Positions 14,285 to 22,225 of a DNA stretch of 64,000 nt are shown piece after piece. A program made the position numbers and the translations under genes. The stretch is from CBDDEC01 sp965226785 (GTDB lineage: Bacteria > Chloroflexota > Dehalococcoidia > UBA2979): assembly GCA_965226785.1 (NCBI GenBank), contig CBDDEC010000004.1, forward strand, positions 682,001-746,000, given 5' to 3'. The notes beneath the pieces were generated by a model. That model searched no databases, was not told where the DNA came from, and worked only from the letters and a program-made list of their open reading frames with translations. Positions within the stretch are counted from its first letter, which is position 1, and each line of letters opens with the position of its first letter.

Positions 14285-15404
14285 CGTGGGACGGTAAAAC
14301 TTGATCCGTGCGGTTCGATGCTGAGATAGCAGAGTATCGGCGAGCCACGAGAGGCTCGTCTGTGCTCTACCTCCGTCTGCTTGTCGCAGCACTCTTCGCA
14401 TCGGTCCGCGCCCGCCGCGATCTCGTCCTCGAGAACTTGGCGCTGCGGCATCAGCTCGCCGTCTACACCCGGGGCCGTCGTCGACCGCGGCTCCGTCGCC
14501 ACGACCGCCGACTCTGGTCACAGCTGGCACGTGGTTGGTGCGGCTGGCGAGGCACGCTCGTGATGGTCGAGCCGGACACGGTGGTGCGCTGGCATCGTTC
14601 TGCTTGGCGCGCCTACTGGCGCTGGAAGAGTCGTCGCCGCTCCGGACGACCCCGGATTCCCGCAGAGCTGCGACAGCTGATCGTCCGCATCGCCACTGAG
14701 CATCCACGGTGGGGCGCCGTCCGCATCGTCGGCGAGCTGCGTGCCCTTGGCTTCGAGGTCAGCGCCCGCACCGTGAGTCGCTACCGCCGGCAAGCGCTGC
14801 GGCGCCCCCCGAGACAGTCGTGGCGCACGTTTCTCCGCAACCACGCGTCCAGCATCTGGGCCGCCGATCTGTTCACGGTCCAGACGCTCGCCTTCCGCAC
14901 GCTCTCCGTGCTCATCGTGATCGACCACGACCGGCGCCGCATCCGGCACTGGAACGTCACGGAGCATCCGAACGCGCCCTGGATCTGGCAGCAGATGATC
15001 GAGGCGACCGTCTGGGGTCAGCAGCCAGGGTTCCTGATCCGAGACCGCGACCGTAGCGATGGCGGAGACTTCATCGCACGCGCTCGACGGATCGGGATCG
15101 AGACGATTCTGACTCCGGTGCACGCGCCGAATGCCAACGCCATCGCCGAGCGCGTCATCGGCACGCTCAGGCGCGAGTGTCCCGACCATGTCATCGCCGT
15201 CAACGAACGGCATCTGAGGCGGGTGCTTGGTCAGTACATCGAGCACTACAACGCGATGCGGCCGCATCGGTCATTGTCGCTCGACTCTCCGGAGGGACGC
15301 TCGCCGGTGCAGCGGACGCCGAGTCAGCGAGTCGTCAGCAAGCCGGTGCTAGGAGGCTTGCATCATGAGTATCGGTGGGCCGCATGAGGTTTTGCCGTCC
15401 CACG
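14285..15404 (+). mobile_element. 1,120-bp IS, copy 3
   Basis: Complete. This copy shows the true element borders best: the outside bases are CTGT at the left and ACGG at the right, so the terminal repeat begins at CGTGGGACGG and not at CCCGTGGG. The left inner end reads ACGGTAAAAC instead of ACGGCAAAAC. Confidence 0.95.
14308..15387 (+). CDS. Transposase of IS copy 3
   Basis: 359 aa, intact reading frame. Distinguishing substitutions: the second catalytic region reads RDRDRSDGGDF (Tyr to Asp next to the catalytic Asp), the C-terminal part YIEHYN in place of YVQHYN, and RREC-PDHV after the catalytic Glu. The Tyr to Asp change beside the active site may reduce activity. Confidence 0.88.
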   Translation: MRFDAEIAEYRRATRGSSVLYLRLLVAALFASVRARRDLVLENLALRHQLAVYTRGRRRPRLRRHDRRLWSQLARGWCGWRGTLVMVEPDTVVRWHRSAWRAYWRWKSRRRSGRPRIPAELRQLIVRIATEHPRWGAVRIVGELRALGFEVSARTVSRYRRQALRRPPRQSWRTFLRNHASSIWAADLFTVQTLAFRTLSVLIVIDHDRRRIRHWNVTEHPNAPWIWQQMIEATVWGQQPGFLIRDRDRSDGGDFIARARRIGIETILTPVHAPNANAIAERVIGTLRRECPDHVIAVNERHLRRVLGQYIEHYNAMRPHRSLSLDSPEGRSPVQRTPSQRVVSKPVLGGLHHEYRWAA

Positions 15405-15538
15405 ACGGGGTCGGCGCGCATCAGCCTCGGGAGGTGCGCTTCAGTGGCAGCGCACTCCAAGTTCGCGAGATACCGACAGTCGAGGAAGCCAACGAGGTCG
15501 GTGGCCGAGTACACGAGGCGACCCTCGATCAGCTGCAT
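15405..15538 (-). pseudogene. TM0106-like RecB-family nuclease, N-terminal fragment
   Basis: From ATG 15538 the reading MQLIEGRLVYSATDLVGFLD then CRYLANLECAATEAHLPR matches the very conserved start (xYSASDLVxYLECxHLTxL) of the TM0106/YprB-like RecB nuclease-helicase family. Only about 45 residues remain before IS copy 3 interrupts it. The loss of the rest of a roughly 1,000-aa protein shows how much DNA has been deleted around this IS. Confidence 0.7.
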
Positions 15539-15589
15539 CGGGGCATCCGACTCTCATCCCTGCGTTGGGTGCTGCTCGCCATTCAGCAT

Positions 15590-15715
15590 TCGCCCCGCCT
15601 AAACGTCTGTGACGCTGCCCTCCCCGCAGGACGCGACACGCCCGACGCTCCGCGACGTCCAGGGCAGTCTGCGCGTGGCGGACTGCCTGGCGCCGGCGCG
15701 CCGGGCTTAGAAGTT
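15590..15715 (-). pseudogene. IS3-family orfB (transposase) 5' fragment
   Basis: Immediately downstream of the orfA stop region, in another frame, the minus strand reads LSPARRRQAVRHAQTALDVA then ERRACRVLR. This is the conserved start of IS3-family OrfB just before the HTH_21 segment. It breaks after about 40 codons and the catalytic rve domain is absent. Confidence 0.65.
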
Positions 15716-15985
15716 TCCCGAGGCCACTTCCTTCAAGATCGCGTTGTCCAGCGCCTGATCCGCCACCAGTCGCCGCAGGCGCTGGTTCTCCTTCTCCAGC
15801 TCCTTCAGCCGCTTCGCCTGGTGGACCTGCAATCCACCGTACTCCCGCCGCCAGCGGTAGGAGGTCTGTTCGGCGATGCTGAGTCGCCGCGCGACCTTCG
15901 CCACGCTGTTCCCCGGGGCGAGGGCGACCTCCGCCTCCCGCAGCTTCGCAATGATCTGCTCCGCCCTGTCGCGCTTCCGTGCCAT
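15707..15985 (-). CDS. IS3-family orfA
   Basis: 92 aa with an N-terminal HTH (EQIIAKLREAEVALAPGNSV, AKVARRLSIAEQTSYRWRRE) and a C-terminal leucine zipper (LKELEKENQRLRRLVADQAL), ending LDNAILKEVASGNF. This is the standard OrfA of IS3-family elements, which binds the terminal repeats and is joined to OrfB by -1 frameshifting. With orfB truncated, the element cannot move. No terminal repeats were recognised. Confidence 0.88.
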   Translation of the reverse strand: MARKRDRAEQIIAKLREAEVALAPGNSVAKVARRLSIAEQTSYRWRREYGGLQVHQAKRLKELEKENQRLRRLVADQALDNAILKEVASGNF

Positions 15986-16049
15986 ACCTGCTCCCTTCGC
16001 GACCCCGATCCTCGCATTGGACCTGGATCACTTCTCGGGGGGCAGGTCA

Positions 16050-16440
16050 CAGCGGCTCCAGCGGTTCGCCGCCCCGACCGCCCAGTGCGTCACCGACGTA
16101 CACATCGGTGAACAGCGGCGGCGCGTCAGCGAAGCCATGGTCGACCGTCAGCAGCTGCCGCACCGCGGCGGCGAGCACGTCTGCGGCGTCGCGCTGCCGC
16201 TGCGCCAGCGGCTGCCCGGGATCGTCCAGGTCCTCGCGCTGCGCCAACTTCGGGACCTTGGGCCGCCGCGCCTGGCGGCGGGCGGCCGCCTCCGCCCGCC
16301 GCGCTCGATAGTGGCGGCGACCTCCGTTGCCGGCGATCGCGCGAGACCGTCGACGGGGCGTGTCCGAGCCCTCGGGCGATGCGCCGACCGGAGTCCCCGG
16401 CGGCGACGCCGCGCGAGATCTCTTCCCGCTCCGCCAAGGA
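16050..16440 (-). pseudogene. IS30-type transposase N-terminal fragment fused to an unknown C-terminal tail
   Basis: The minus strand reads LAEREEISRGVAAGDSGRRI, ARGLGHAPSTVSR, then a one-base shift to AGNGGRRHYRARRAEAAARR and QARRPKVPKLAQ. The HTH followed by PSTVSR(E) and R-x-YRA-x-x-A is characteristic of IS30 transposases. The remaining frame continues to AAVRQLLTVDHGFADAPPLF and TDVYVGDALGGRGGEPLEPL before a TGA at 16050, which is not IS30-like and is presumably another gene's end. Confidence 0.55.
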
Positions 16441-16492
16441 GAGCCGCCGCCCAGACGGCGACCTCCAGCGCGGGCTGCGGCCGCCCGTCGCT

Positions 16493-17108
16493 GGCCTCGC
16501 TCGCGGAAGCCACGGAGCGCGCGTTCGGCCCGGCGCAGCTGTTGGTCAACAACGCGGGCGTGATGACGCGCGCCGACCTCGACGACTCGGACGACGGCGA
16601 CTGGACGTGGACGCTGGGCGTCAATCTCCTGGGCGTCGTCGAGGGTGTGCGCACGTTCCTGCCGCAGCTCCGCACGCACGCGCCGAACGCACACATCATG
16701 AACACCGGCTCGATGGCCGGCCTCGCTCCGCGTGTCGACGCCGGCGCCGGCGCATACAGCGCCTCGAAGGCCGCGGTCGTCGTCTACAGCGAAGTGCTGC
16801 GCCAGGAGCTGTCTGGCGAAGGCATCGGCGTGACGGTGCTCTGCCCGGGCACGGTCTCGACCCGCATCTTCGACGCCGAGCGCAACCGGCCTGCGAGCCT
16901 CGGCGAGGGGCACCGCGTGCGGGTGCCCGTGCGCGTGGCGCAGGCGATGACGGCGGACCCGGTCGCGGCGGCAGTGTTGGATGCGATCGCGACGAACGAG
17001 CCGTTCATCTTCACGCATGATGACTCGCGCGGCCGCATCGAGGCTCGCTTCGCACACATCGCCGACAGCCTCGATGCGGCGGACGTGCGCGTGGATGGTG
17101 GCGCGTGA
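16493..17108 (+). pseudogene. Short-chain dehydrogenase, 5'-truncated copy
   Basis: Starts mid-gene at the segment WASLAEATER-x-FGPAQLLV and continues with NNAGVMTRADLDDSDD, active-site Tyr/Lys in YSASKAAVVVYSEVLR, and FIFTHDDSRGRIEARFAHIA, to TGA 17106-17108. It is about 90 percent identical by eye to the full copies at 41210 and 51971 but lacks the N-terminal TGxxxGIG dinucleotide-binding motif. As in those copies, a GTG overlapping the stop (17105) begins an LLM oxidoreductase, here lost after 13 residues (MNFGAFFLSGSPA). Confidence 0.85.
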
Positions 17109-17142
17109 ACTTCGGGGCGTTCTTTCTCTCCGGCTCGCCAGC

Positions 17143-17349
17143 TTACGTCGATGATGGCGATTCGAACTTTCGCGCAGCTGTGTTCCACGCCGCGATGATC
17201 GACCAGTTGACTAACGCCAGCAGCCGGTCGTCGGGTAGGCCTTGCAGCGTCGCCGGCAGGTGCGGACGGATGTCGGCGAGGATTCGCGCCGCCACAGCGT
17301 CAATGGGGGCACCGAGGGCATCCGAGTTCATGATCTTCGTTGCGATCAT
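17143..17349 (-). CDS. Hypothetical protein, about 68 aa
   Basis: From ATG 17349: MIATKIMNSDALGAPIDAVA, ILADIRPHLPATLQGLPDDR, LLALVNWSIIAAWNTAARKF, to a TAA at 17143. The reading looks protein-like (alternating helices, WS-x-x-AAWN). Its end lies exactly where the LLM remnant of the opposite strand breaks off, so the C-terminus may be altered by the junction. Family unknown. Confidence 0.4.
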   Translation of the reverse strand: MIATKIMNSDALGAPIDAVAARILADIRPHLPATLQGLPDDRLLALVNWSIIAAWNTAARKFESPSST

Positions 17350-17631
17350 CTCAGCCGTGTTGGTCGGTTTGGTTCTTGTCCTCACCGTCGGAGCAGGTTA
17401 GTGCCCGCGGGGCGGACGAGCGCCAAGGCCTATGCGCGCGGGGGCATGGAGCCGTTAGTCCTCGGCCCGCGCCCGCGGTCCTCCCAGCCCTCACGCGTAG
17501 GCCGCGAGGGGTGGAAGGAAACGGGGTGGGCGTTGCGCGTTCCACTCCTCTCCGCGTGCCGCGGGGAGCATCGAAGTGAAGTTAACCGCTCCCAATGCGC
17601 CCGCTGAATCCAGATTCGTTACGCTCAACGC
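17350..17631. other. Intergenic region with one copy of a dispersed GC-rich repeat
   Basis: No gene seen. At 17484-17530 the sequence CCCTCACGCGTAGGCCGCGA then GGGGTGGAAGGAAACGGGGT resembles, in degenerate form, the repeat module at 18955, 19039 and 20557. Confidence 0.4.
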
Positions 17632-18888
17632 ATGAGGGTGCTTGCTCTGGGTCGAACTGCAGCACAGCTGTGCGACGAACTTCGCGAAGACCCGCGAGTC
17701 ACAGAGGCCGTCGCTGGCAGCCATGCCGAAGGAGGGTCGCGTAGCGAGGTGGGCGAGCCGACCTTCGATCTCGTCCTGCATGATTGTGACGATTGGCATC
17801 AGGACTCCCAGACGGGCCTCCCCCAGGTAGGGGAGCGGTTCCTCACGGAGGTGTCCGAAAACGGAGGAGTCCACGTGAGCCTCGTCCGGCATGGGAAGGA
17901 TCACAAAGGCGTTGGGCATCTAAGGGCGATCTCGCGCGATCAATCGGGCGTAGCCACCCCTGTGATCGTCGGGGCAGACGGCCCCGCTGGCATCCATCTT
18001 GAACCGTTCCTCGACTCGTATGGCGATCTGTTCGGGCGTCAGGTACTTGGAATTCACTCGGGATACTCGCCGCCTGTCGGCGAGGGGCCTAGCCCGTTGT
18101 ACGACCGCCCCGCCCTCGGGTTGGCTGTCAACCAATACGATGACGTGGTCATTACGTCGGGCGACGAGTCCTTTGCCGTAATCGCGCTCGCGCGGCCCTA
18201 CGGTGACGCCGACGAGGAGGCGGTACGGCTGCTCTCAGCGTTCACTACGCGCGCAATACCAGCGCTACACCCTGAGCTTCTGCATGGCCTCGGGACGTCG
18301 GACGCGGTGGAATCGCTGCGAGGCGAACTTGCTGAGGAGATTCGGCGACATCGCGAGGTCACGGACGAGATCGAAGAGCGTCTCCGAGTAGAGGAGGCCT
18401 TCGTTGCTCGACACAGCCCGCTGGCTTACACACAAGACGAGATGCTGAAACTAGCAGTGAAAGGAGCGCTTCAGGAGGTCTTTGGGCTGGAGGTCGTTGA
18501 TCTCGACGAGGCGTTCACCGAGGAGAAGCTGGCCGACCTCTACGTCCCAGAAGCAAAGACGGTGATTGAGACCCGCGGCTCGCGAAGACGTAACGCGCAA
18601 AGGGGGGACGTGGAAGGCATCGGCCTCCACTCTGAGCAGCTCGTTGCAGCGGCGTACGACGTATCGAGGCGCGTACTCGTCTTCAACGGGCAGCTTTCAA
18701 TTCCCGCCAGCGCGCGGGCGGCCCAGCCGTTCGCTCCGGCCGTCGTGACCGAGGCTCTGGTCAGGAGTGTTTCGTTAACCACGGGTACGGAACTTCTCGG
18801 CTGGGTGATTGCAGCTGGCGCGGGAGACTTCACGCGGGATGATCTGCTGAGAAAGTGGTCCCAGGCAGGCATGTCCAGCTCCGCGTAA
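17632..18888 (+). CDS. Putative PD-(D/E)XK nuclease-like protein, 418 aa
   Basis: The N-terminal about 120 residues look Rossmann or receiver-like (MRVLALGRTAAQLCDELRED, TFDLVLHDCDDWHQDS). A coiled-coil stretch follows (SLRGELAEEIRRHREVTDEI, EERLRVEEAFVARHSPLAYT). The C-terminal 150 residues follow a predicted nuclease pattern: LKLAVKGALQEVFGLEVVDL, EKLADLYVPEAKTVIETRGS, then RRVLVFNGQLSIPASARA and VSLTTGTELLGWVIAAGAG. In related proteins the ETR triplet is usually E-x-K, so the catalytic lysine appears replaced by arginine. Intact and not bounded by IS ends. A DNA-targeting or defence role is inference. Confidence 0.6.
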   Translation: MRVLALGRTAAQLCDELREDPRVTEAVAGSHAEGGSRSEVGEPTFDLVLHDCDDWHQDSQTGLPQVGERFLTEVSENGGVHVSLVRHGKDHKGVGHLRAISRDQSGVATPVIVGADGPAGIHLEPFLDSYGDLFGRQVLGIHSGYSPPVGEGPSPLYDRPALGLAVNQYDDVVITSGDESFAVIALARPYGDADEEAVRLLSAFTTRAIPALHPELLHGLGTSDAVESLRGELAEEIRRHREVTDEIEERLRVEEAFVARHSPLAYTQDEMLKLAVKGALQEVFGLEVVDLDEAFTEEKLADLYVPEAKTVIETRGSRRRNAQRGDVEGIGLHSEQLVAAAYDVSRRVLVFNGQLSIPASARAAQPFAPAVVTEALVRSVSLTTGTELLGWVIAAGAGDFTRDDLLRKWSQAGMSSSA

Positions 18889-19169
18889 CACCGACCGATG
18901 GCCTGACGATGGCTCGCACGGCGCCCCGCTTGTGTCGGGCGCCACTCCCCTCACGCCCTCACGCGTAGGCCCCCCGGTGGGGGTGGGGGTTGCTAGTTCG
19001 ACCCCTCGATGAAACGGGGTGGGGCACTCCTCCCCTCGCCCGCTCGCGCGTAGGCCCCCGGTGGGGGTGCAGGTCGCTAGTCGACCCCTTGATGGATCGG
19101 GGTGTGCAGATGGCCGCGCGACGCGCAGTCGCGCGATCGTCAGAGCTCGCGAAGAGAGACGCGGGGCCC
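18889..19169. repeat. Two copies of an 80-bp GC-rich hairpin repeat
   Basis: At 18955 and 19039 the module CCTCACGCGTAGGCCCCCCG, GTGGGGGTGCAGGTTGCTAG, TTCGACCCCTCGATGAAACG, GGGTGGGGC occurs twice in tandem, each with a CCCCC-CGGT-GGGGG hairpin. A third copy is at 20515-20640. It lies between convergent genes and could act as a transcription-terminating or REP-like element. No ORF in it is credible. Confidence 0.6.
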
Positions 19170-20139
19170 CTAGTCGAACTGGGCGATCACCTCTTCTTCG
19201 AAGCGCTGGAAGTCCTCGACGGTGTTGGGCAGGCGGCCGAACATCACCTCGTTCACGCCCTCAGCGGCGAACTCGCCGAGGCGCTGCGCGATGTAGTCAG
19301 CGCTGCCAGCGACCGTCTTCGGGCCGATCAGCTCGATGAACTCGTCCGCCTCGGCCTGGTCGTTGGTCAGCTTCGTGGGCACTAGCATCGTGATGCGGAT
19401 CTCGTCCGGATCGCGCCCGACGCGCTCGCAGTGCCGCTCGAGGATCTCTCGCTTCTCCCGCAGCAACTCCACCGACATCCCGCGACGCGCGAAGCCGTCG
19501 AGGTTGAACACGTCGCCGTACATGGCGAGCGTGCGCAGCGTCCGCTTCGGTCCGGTGCCACCGATCATCAGCGGGATCGGCGCGTCGAAGCTCCGGGGCG
19601 ACAGCGGCGCCTCGTCGAGCTGGTAATACTGGCCCTCGAAGGTGACCGGGCCGTCGGCGGTGAACAGCTGGCGGATCAGCGCTGCCGCCTCCTCGAGGCG
19701 GTCCGAACGCTCGCGCATCGATGGGAACACCCAGCCGTACGCCTCGTGCTCGCGCCGGAACCAGGCCCGCGCCGATAGCGAGCGTGAAGCGGCCGTGCGA
19801 GATCTGGTCGATGTTCGCGGCCATCTTCGCGACGAGCGCTGGATTGCGGTAGGTGTTGCCGAGCACGAGATGCCCGAGGCGCAGTCGCTCTGTGATCGCC
19901 GCGGAGGCGGCGATGGCCGTGTAGCCCTCATACGCAGTCAGCGGCTCATCGCTCCTCGGAGCGTTCGGGGGCACGAAAGCGTGCGGATTGATCTGCTCGT
20001 ACGAGCCGCCTTTCGGGGGCACGAAGTGGTCGGCGTGGTAGAGGCTGTGCCAGCGCCCCGCCTCCATCGTCTCCACCACCGCGCGGATGTCGTCCCATGT
20101 CGTGAGGTAGCAACTGACCTGCGCGCCAAACTTCATCAC
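19170..20139 (-). pseudogene. LLM-class (F420-dependent-type) oxidoreductase, frameshifted
   Basis: The reading starts MKFGAQVSCYLTTWDDIRAV, continues to HLVLGNTYRNPALVAKMAAN and FTLAIGAG, then one extra C near 19763 shifts the frame. The remainder (WFRREHEAYGWVFPSMRERS ... PIPLMIGGTGPKRTLRTLAM ... VNEVMFGRLPNTVEDFQRFE) is intact to TAG 19170. The second copy at 25443 lacks the extra base (GGGCTGG versus GGGCCTGG), confirming that this is a lesion. Bacterial-luciferase-fold oxidoreductases with IGGTG-x-K-x-TL typically use reduced F420 or FMN. Confidence 0.85.
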
Positions 20140-20222
20140 GTCACCCCCCGGACAACAACGATCCGATGGCCATGAGCACCGACCCGCCCCCGAGCGAGAC
20201 CGTTACCTGCGCCGCCCCGCAT
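19570..20222 (-). repeat. 650-bp inverted repeat, left arm
   Basis: Nearly identical in inverse orientation to 25353-26008. It covers the start of the LLM gene and the 80 bp upstream of it, and ends at CCCGCTG within the LLM coding sequence. The pair encloses about 5.1 kb with a crotonase and a CoA-transferase gene. Confidence 0.85.
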
Positions 20223-20329
20223 GTGCTCCGGGAGCGTCGCGCTCATCAGGTTGCGCGTGCGGGGCTCGCGACAGCTCGCACATGGACCTGCCGGGCCTTG
20301 GGCCACACGCGTGACGGGCCGCGTCAGTC

Positions 20330-20528
20330 CCCGCTGGGGGTCGGTCGCGTACAAGACCTGGGCGGCCACGATCGCGTCGCGCTGCGGCACGGCCTCCCGG
20401 AACGCGGGATCCGCCGCCAAGTCGAGGACCGCCTGGCGGGTCGGATACTGGATCAGGACCATCCGATCCCACGTGCCACCCACATCCCCAACGAGCAACT
20501 CCGCGATGCTACCAGCATACACAGAAGC
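20330..20528 (-). pseudogene. DUF1330-like protein remnant
   Basis: The minus strand reads SIAELLVGDVGGTWDRMVLI, QYPTRQAVLDLAADPAFREA and VPQRDAIVAAQVLYATDP. The I-x-YP-x-R-x-A...L--DP-F...R-A-I--Q pattern matches the C-terminal half of DUF1330/EthD-like alpha-beta barrels. The N-terminal half is missing, replaced by the GC-rich repeat at 20515. Confidence 0.55.
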
Positions 20529-20640
20529 GGGGTGGGGCCTCTCTCCCCTCGCCCCCTCACGCGTAGGCCCCCCGGTGGGGGTGCAGGTTGCTTGTTTGCC
20601 CTGCAACAGAAGCGGGGTGGGCCCCCTGCCCTCTATGTGG
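20529..20640. repeat. Third copy of the GC-rich hairpin repeat
   Basis: Contains CCTCACGCGTAGGCCCCCCG then GTGGGGGTGCAGGTTGCTTG and a flanking AAGCGGGGTGGGGCC on both sides, as in the copies at 18955 and 19039. It separates two pseudogenes. Confidence 0.6.
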
Positions 20641-21236
20641 GACTCCGGGCCGGCTCCCCGGGCGCCGCCGCTTGGCCTCGCAAAGCCTGGCCACGGCGGT
20701 GGCCGCGCCGACCAGGCTCGCCTGTTGTATGCCAGCCGCCCCGCCGGGTCGTCGGGCGCCGCGCCGGGATGGCCGAGGCCGTACAGCACGCCGCCGGCGG
20801 CTACCCCGGTTGGGTCGGAGGCCGGCAGCCTTTCCCCGCCGCGCTTCATCACCGCGTCGACGAGTCCAAGGTGCGGGTGGATCTGCCGCAGCCGATCGCT
20901 GGCCAATACCCGTCGCGCCGCGGGCGACTTCTGCAGCGGGGCAAGCACGATGTCGAGGCGCCCAGCAGCCGGTCGACGAGGTCCCAGGCGCCCGGCGCCT
21001 CGAAGCTGAGCGCCAGGCTGCGCTTGCCCGCATTGTGCAGCAGGTGGCGCAGACTGCTGTCGATGTCCGCACGACCGGCCAGGTGAGGACCGGCGATTCG
21101 CAATCCGTCGCCGCCCGCCGCCTCAACGCGAACCACGTCCGCACCCAGGTCGGCCAGGAGGCGGCCCGCCAGACCCAGACACTCGTCGCTGAGGTCGACG
21201 ACGACTGAATCCGGTCAGCGGCAGCGCGGACATCGC
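20641..21236 (-). pseudogene. CaiB/BaiF (type III) CoA-transferase, degraded N-terminal part
   Basis: From about 21215 downward the reading VVDLSDECLGLAGRLLADLG, ADVVRVEAAGGDGLRIAGPH, LLHNAGKRSLALSFEAPGAW and DLVDRLLGA, then in another frame APLQKSPAARRVLASDRLRQ and GVLYGLGHPGAAPDDPAGRL. LLADLGADV-x-x-VE and the NKRSL-like block mark family III CoA-transferases. There are at least two frameshifts and no C-terminal half. Confidence 0.65.
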
Positions 21237-21238
21237 CA

Positions 21239-21997
21239 CTAGGCGTCCGCGGGCTCGAATGGATGCAGCCGGTAGAGATCCGACATGCGGTGGCCGATCA
21301 GTTGCATGCGCAGGTCATCGTCAAGCGCGGGAAGGAAGGAGCGGTTGAGCGACTCCTTGAGGACGCCGAGGTAGCCGTGACGGGTGCGGCCGATCTCGGC
21401 GAGGCGCTCCGCCAGCGCGCTCACCTCTTCCTCGAGCGCGCCCGGCGCCGCGACTTTCGTGATCAGGCCCAGGTCCGCGGCTTCCTGCGCCGAGGTAAAG
21501 CCGTCGTCGACGATCAGCCGCCAGGCGTGCTTCAGCCCCACATACTTGGGCAGGAAGGCCGTTGCGCCGATTACCAGTTGTAGTTGGGAGTCGGGGTCGG
21601 CGATCGCGAAGTCGGAGGCGAGGATGAGGTCGAAGCCGGACCCCATGCAGTAGCCGTGCACCTCCGCGATCACGGGTTGAGGGATACGCCGCAACAGGGG
21701 TTGCAGCTGGAAGTAGGGATGCCGTCCCAGATTGAACGGCGCGATGTGCGCTGCGTGGTAGGGGTTCTCCCACGGGACGTCCGGGATGCGGCCGCCCTCC
21801 GTCGTGTCGTCGCCCGAGCAGAACGACTTCCCAGTGCCGCCCAGGATCAGAACCTGGACAGTCGGGTCGCGACCCACGCGCGTCACGACATCGATCATCT
21901 CGTCGCCGACCTCCGTGTTGATCGCGTTGTGCCGTTCCGGCCGATTGATCGTGAGCCGCGTGATCGGCCCGTCCTCGATGATGAGTTCCTTGGTCAC
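21239..21997 (-). CDS. Enoyl-CoA hydratase/isomerase (crotonase family)
   Basis: 252 aa from ATG 21997. N-terminal LTINRPERHNAINTEVGDEM; oxyanion-hole segment LILGGTGKSFCSGDD; second oxyanion segment VIAEVHGYCMGSGFDLILAS then DFAIADPDSQLQL; C-terminal helix region typical of the trimerisation domain. It processes an acyl-CoA substrate in the cytoplasm; the exact reaction is not predictable. The neighbours on the same strand are CoA-transferases, fitting an acyl-CoA catabolic cluster. It appears intact. Confidence 0.9.
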   Translation of the reverse strand: MTKELIIEDGPITRLTINRPERHNAINTEVGDEMIDVVTRVGRDPTVQVLILGGTGKSFCSGDDTTEGGRIPDVPWENPYHAAHIAPFNLGRHPYFQLQPLLRRIPQPVIAEVHGYCMGSGFDLILASDFAIADPDSQLQLVIGATAFLPKYVGLKHAWRLIVDDGFTSAQEAADLGLITKVAAPGALEEEVSALAERLAEIGRTRHGYLGVLKESLNRSFLPALDDDLRMQLIGHRMSDLYRLHPFEPADA

Positions 21998-22225
21998 GGC
22001 GGACCTCCGGTCTCGTGCGCCGCGCGTGGATTCCCACGCGCCCTCATCGCGAATCCTAGGCCACTGGTTCAGCGAGGGGAGCGGTTGGGGCTATCGCCAC
22101 CTGATTCTGCGCCCGACCTGATCCCCCGCGGGGGGCTCACGATGGCCCGAGCTGGTGGCCGGACGTGGGTCCGGCGGCGCCGCGCGCCCTCAGGAGTGAA
22201 CAGCGCGCTCCCGCGGGGCGGGGCG

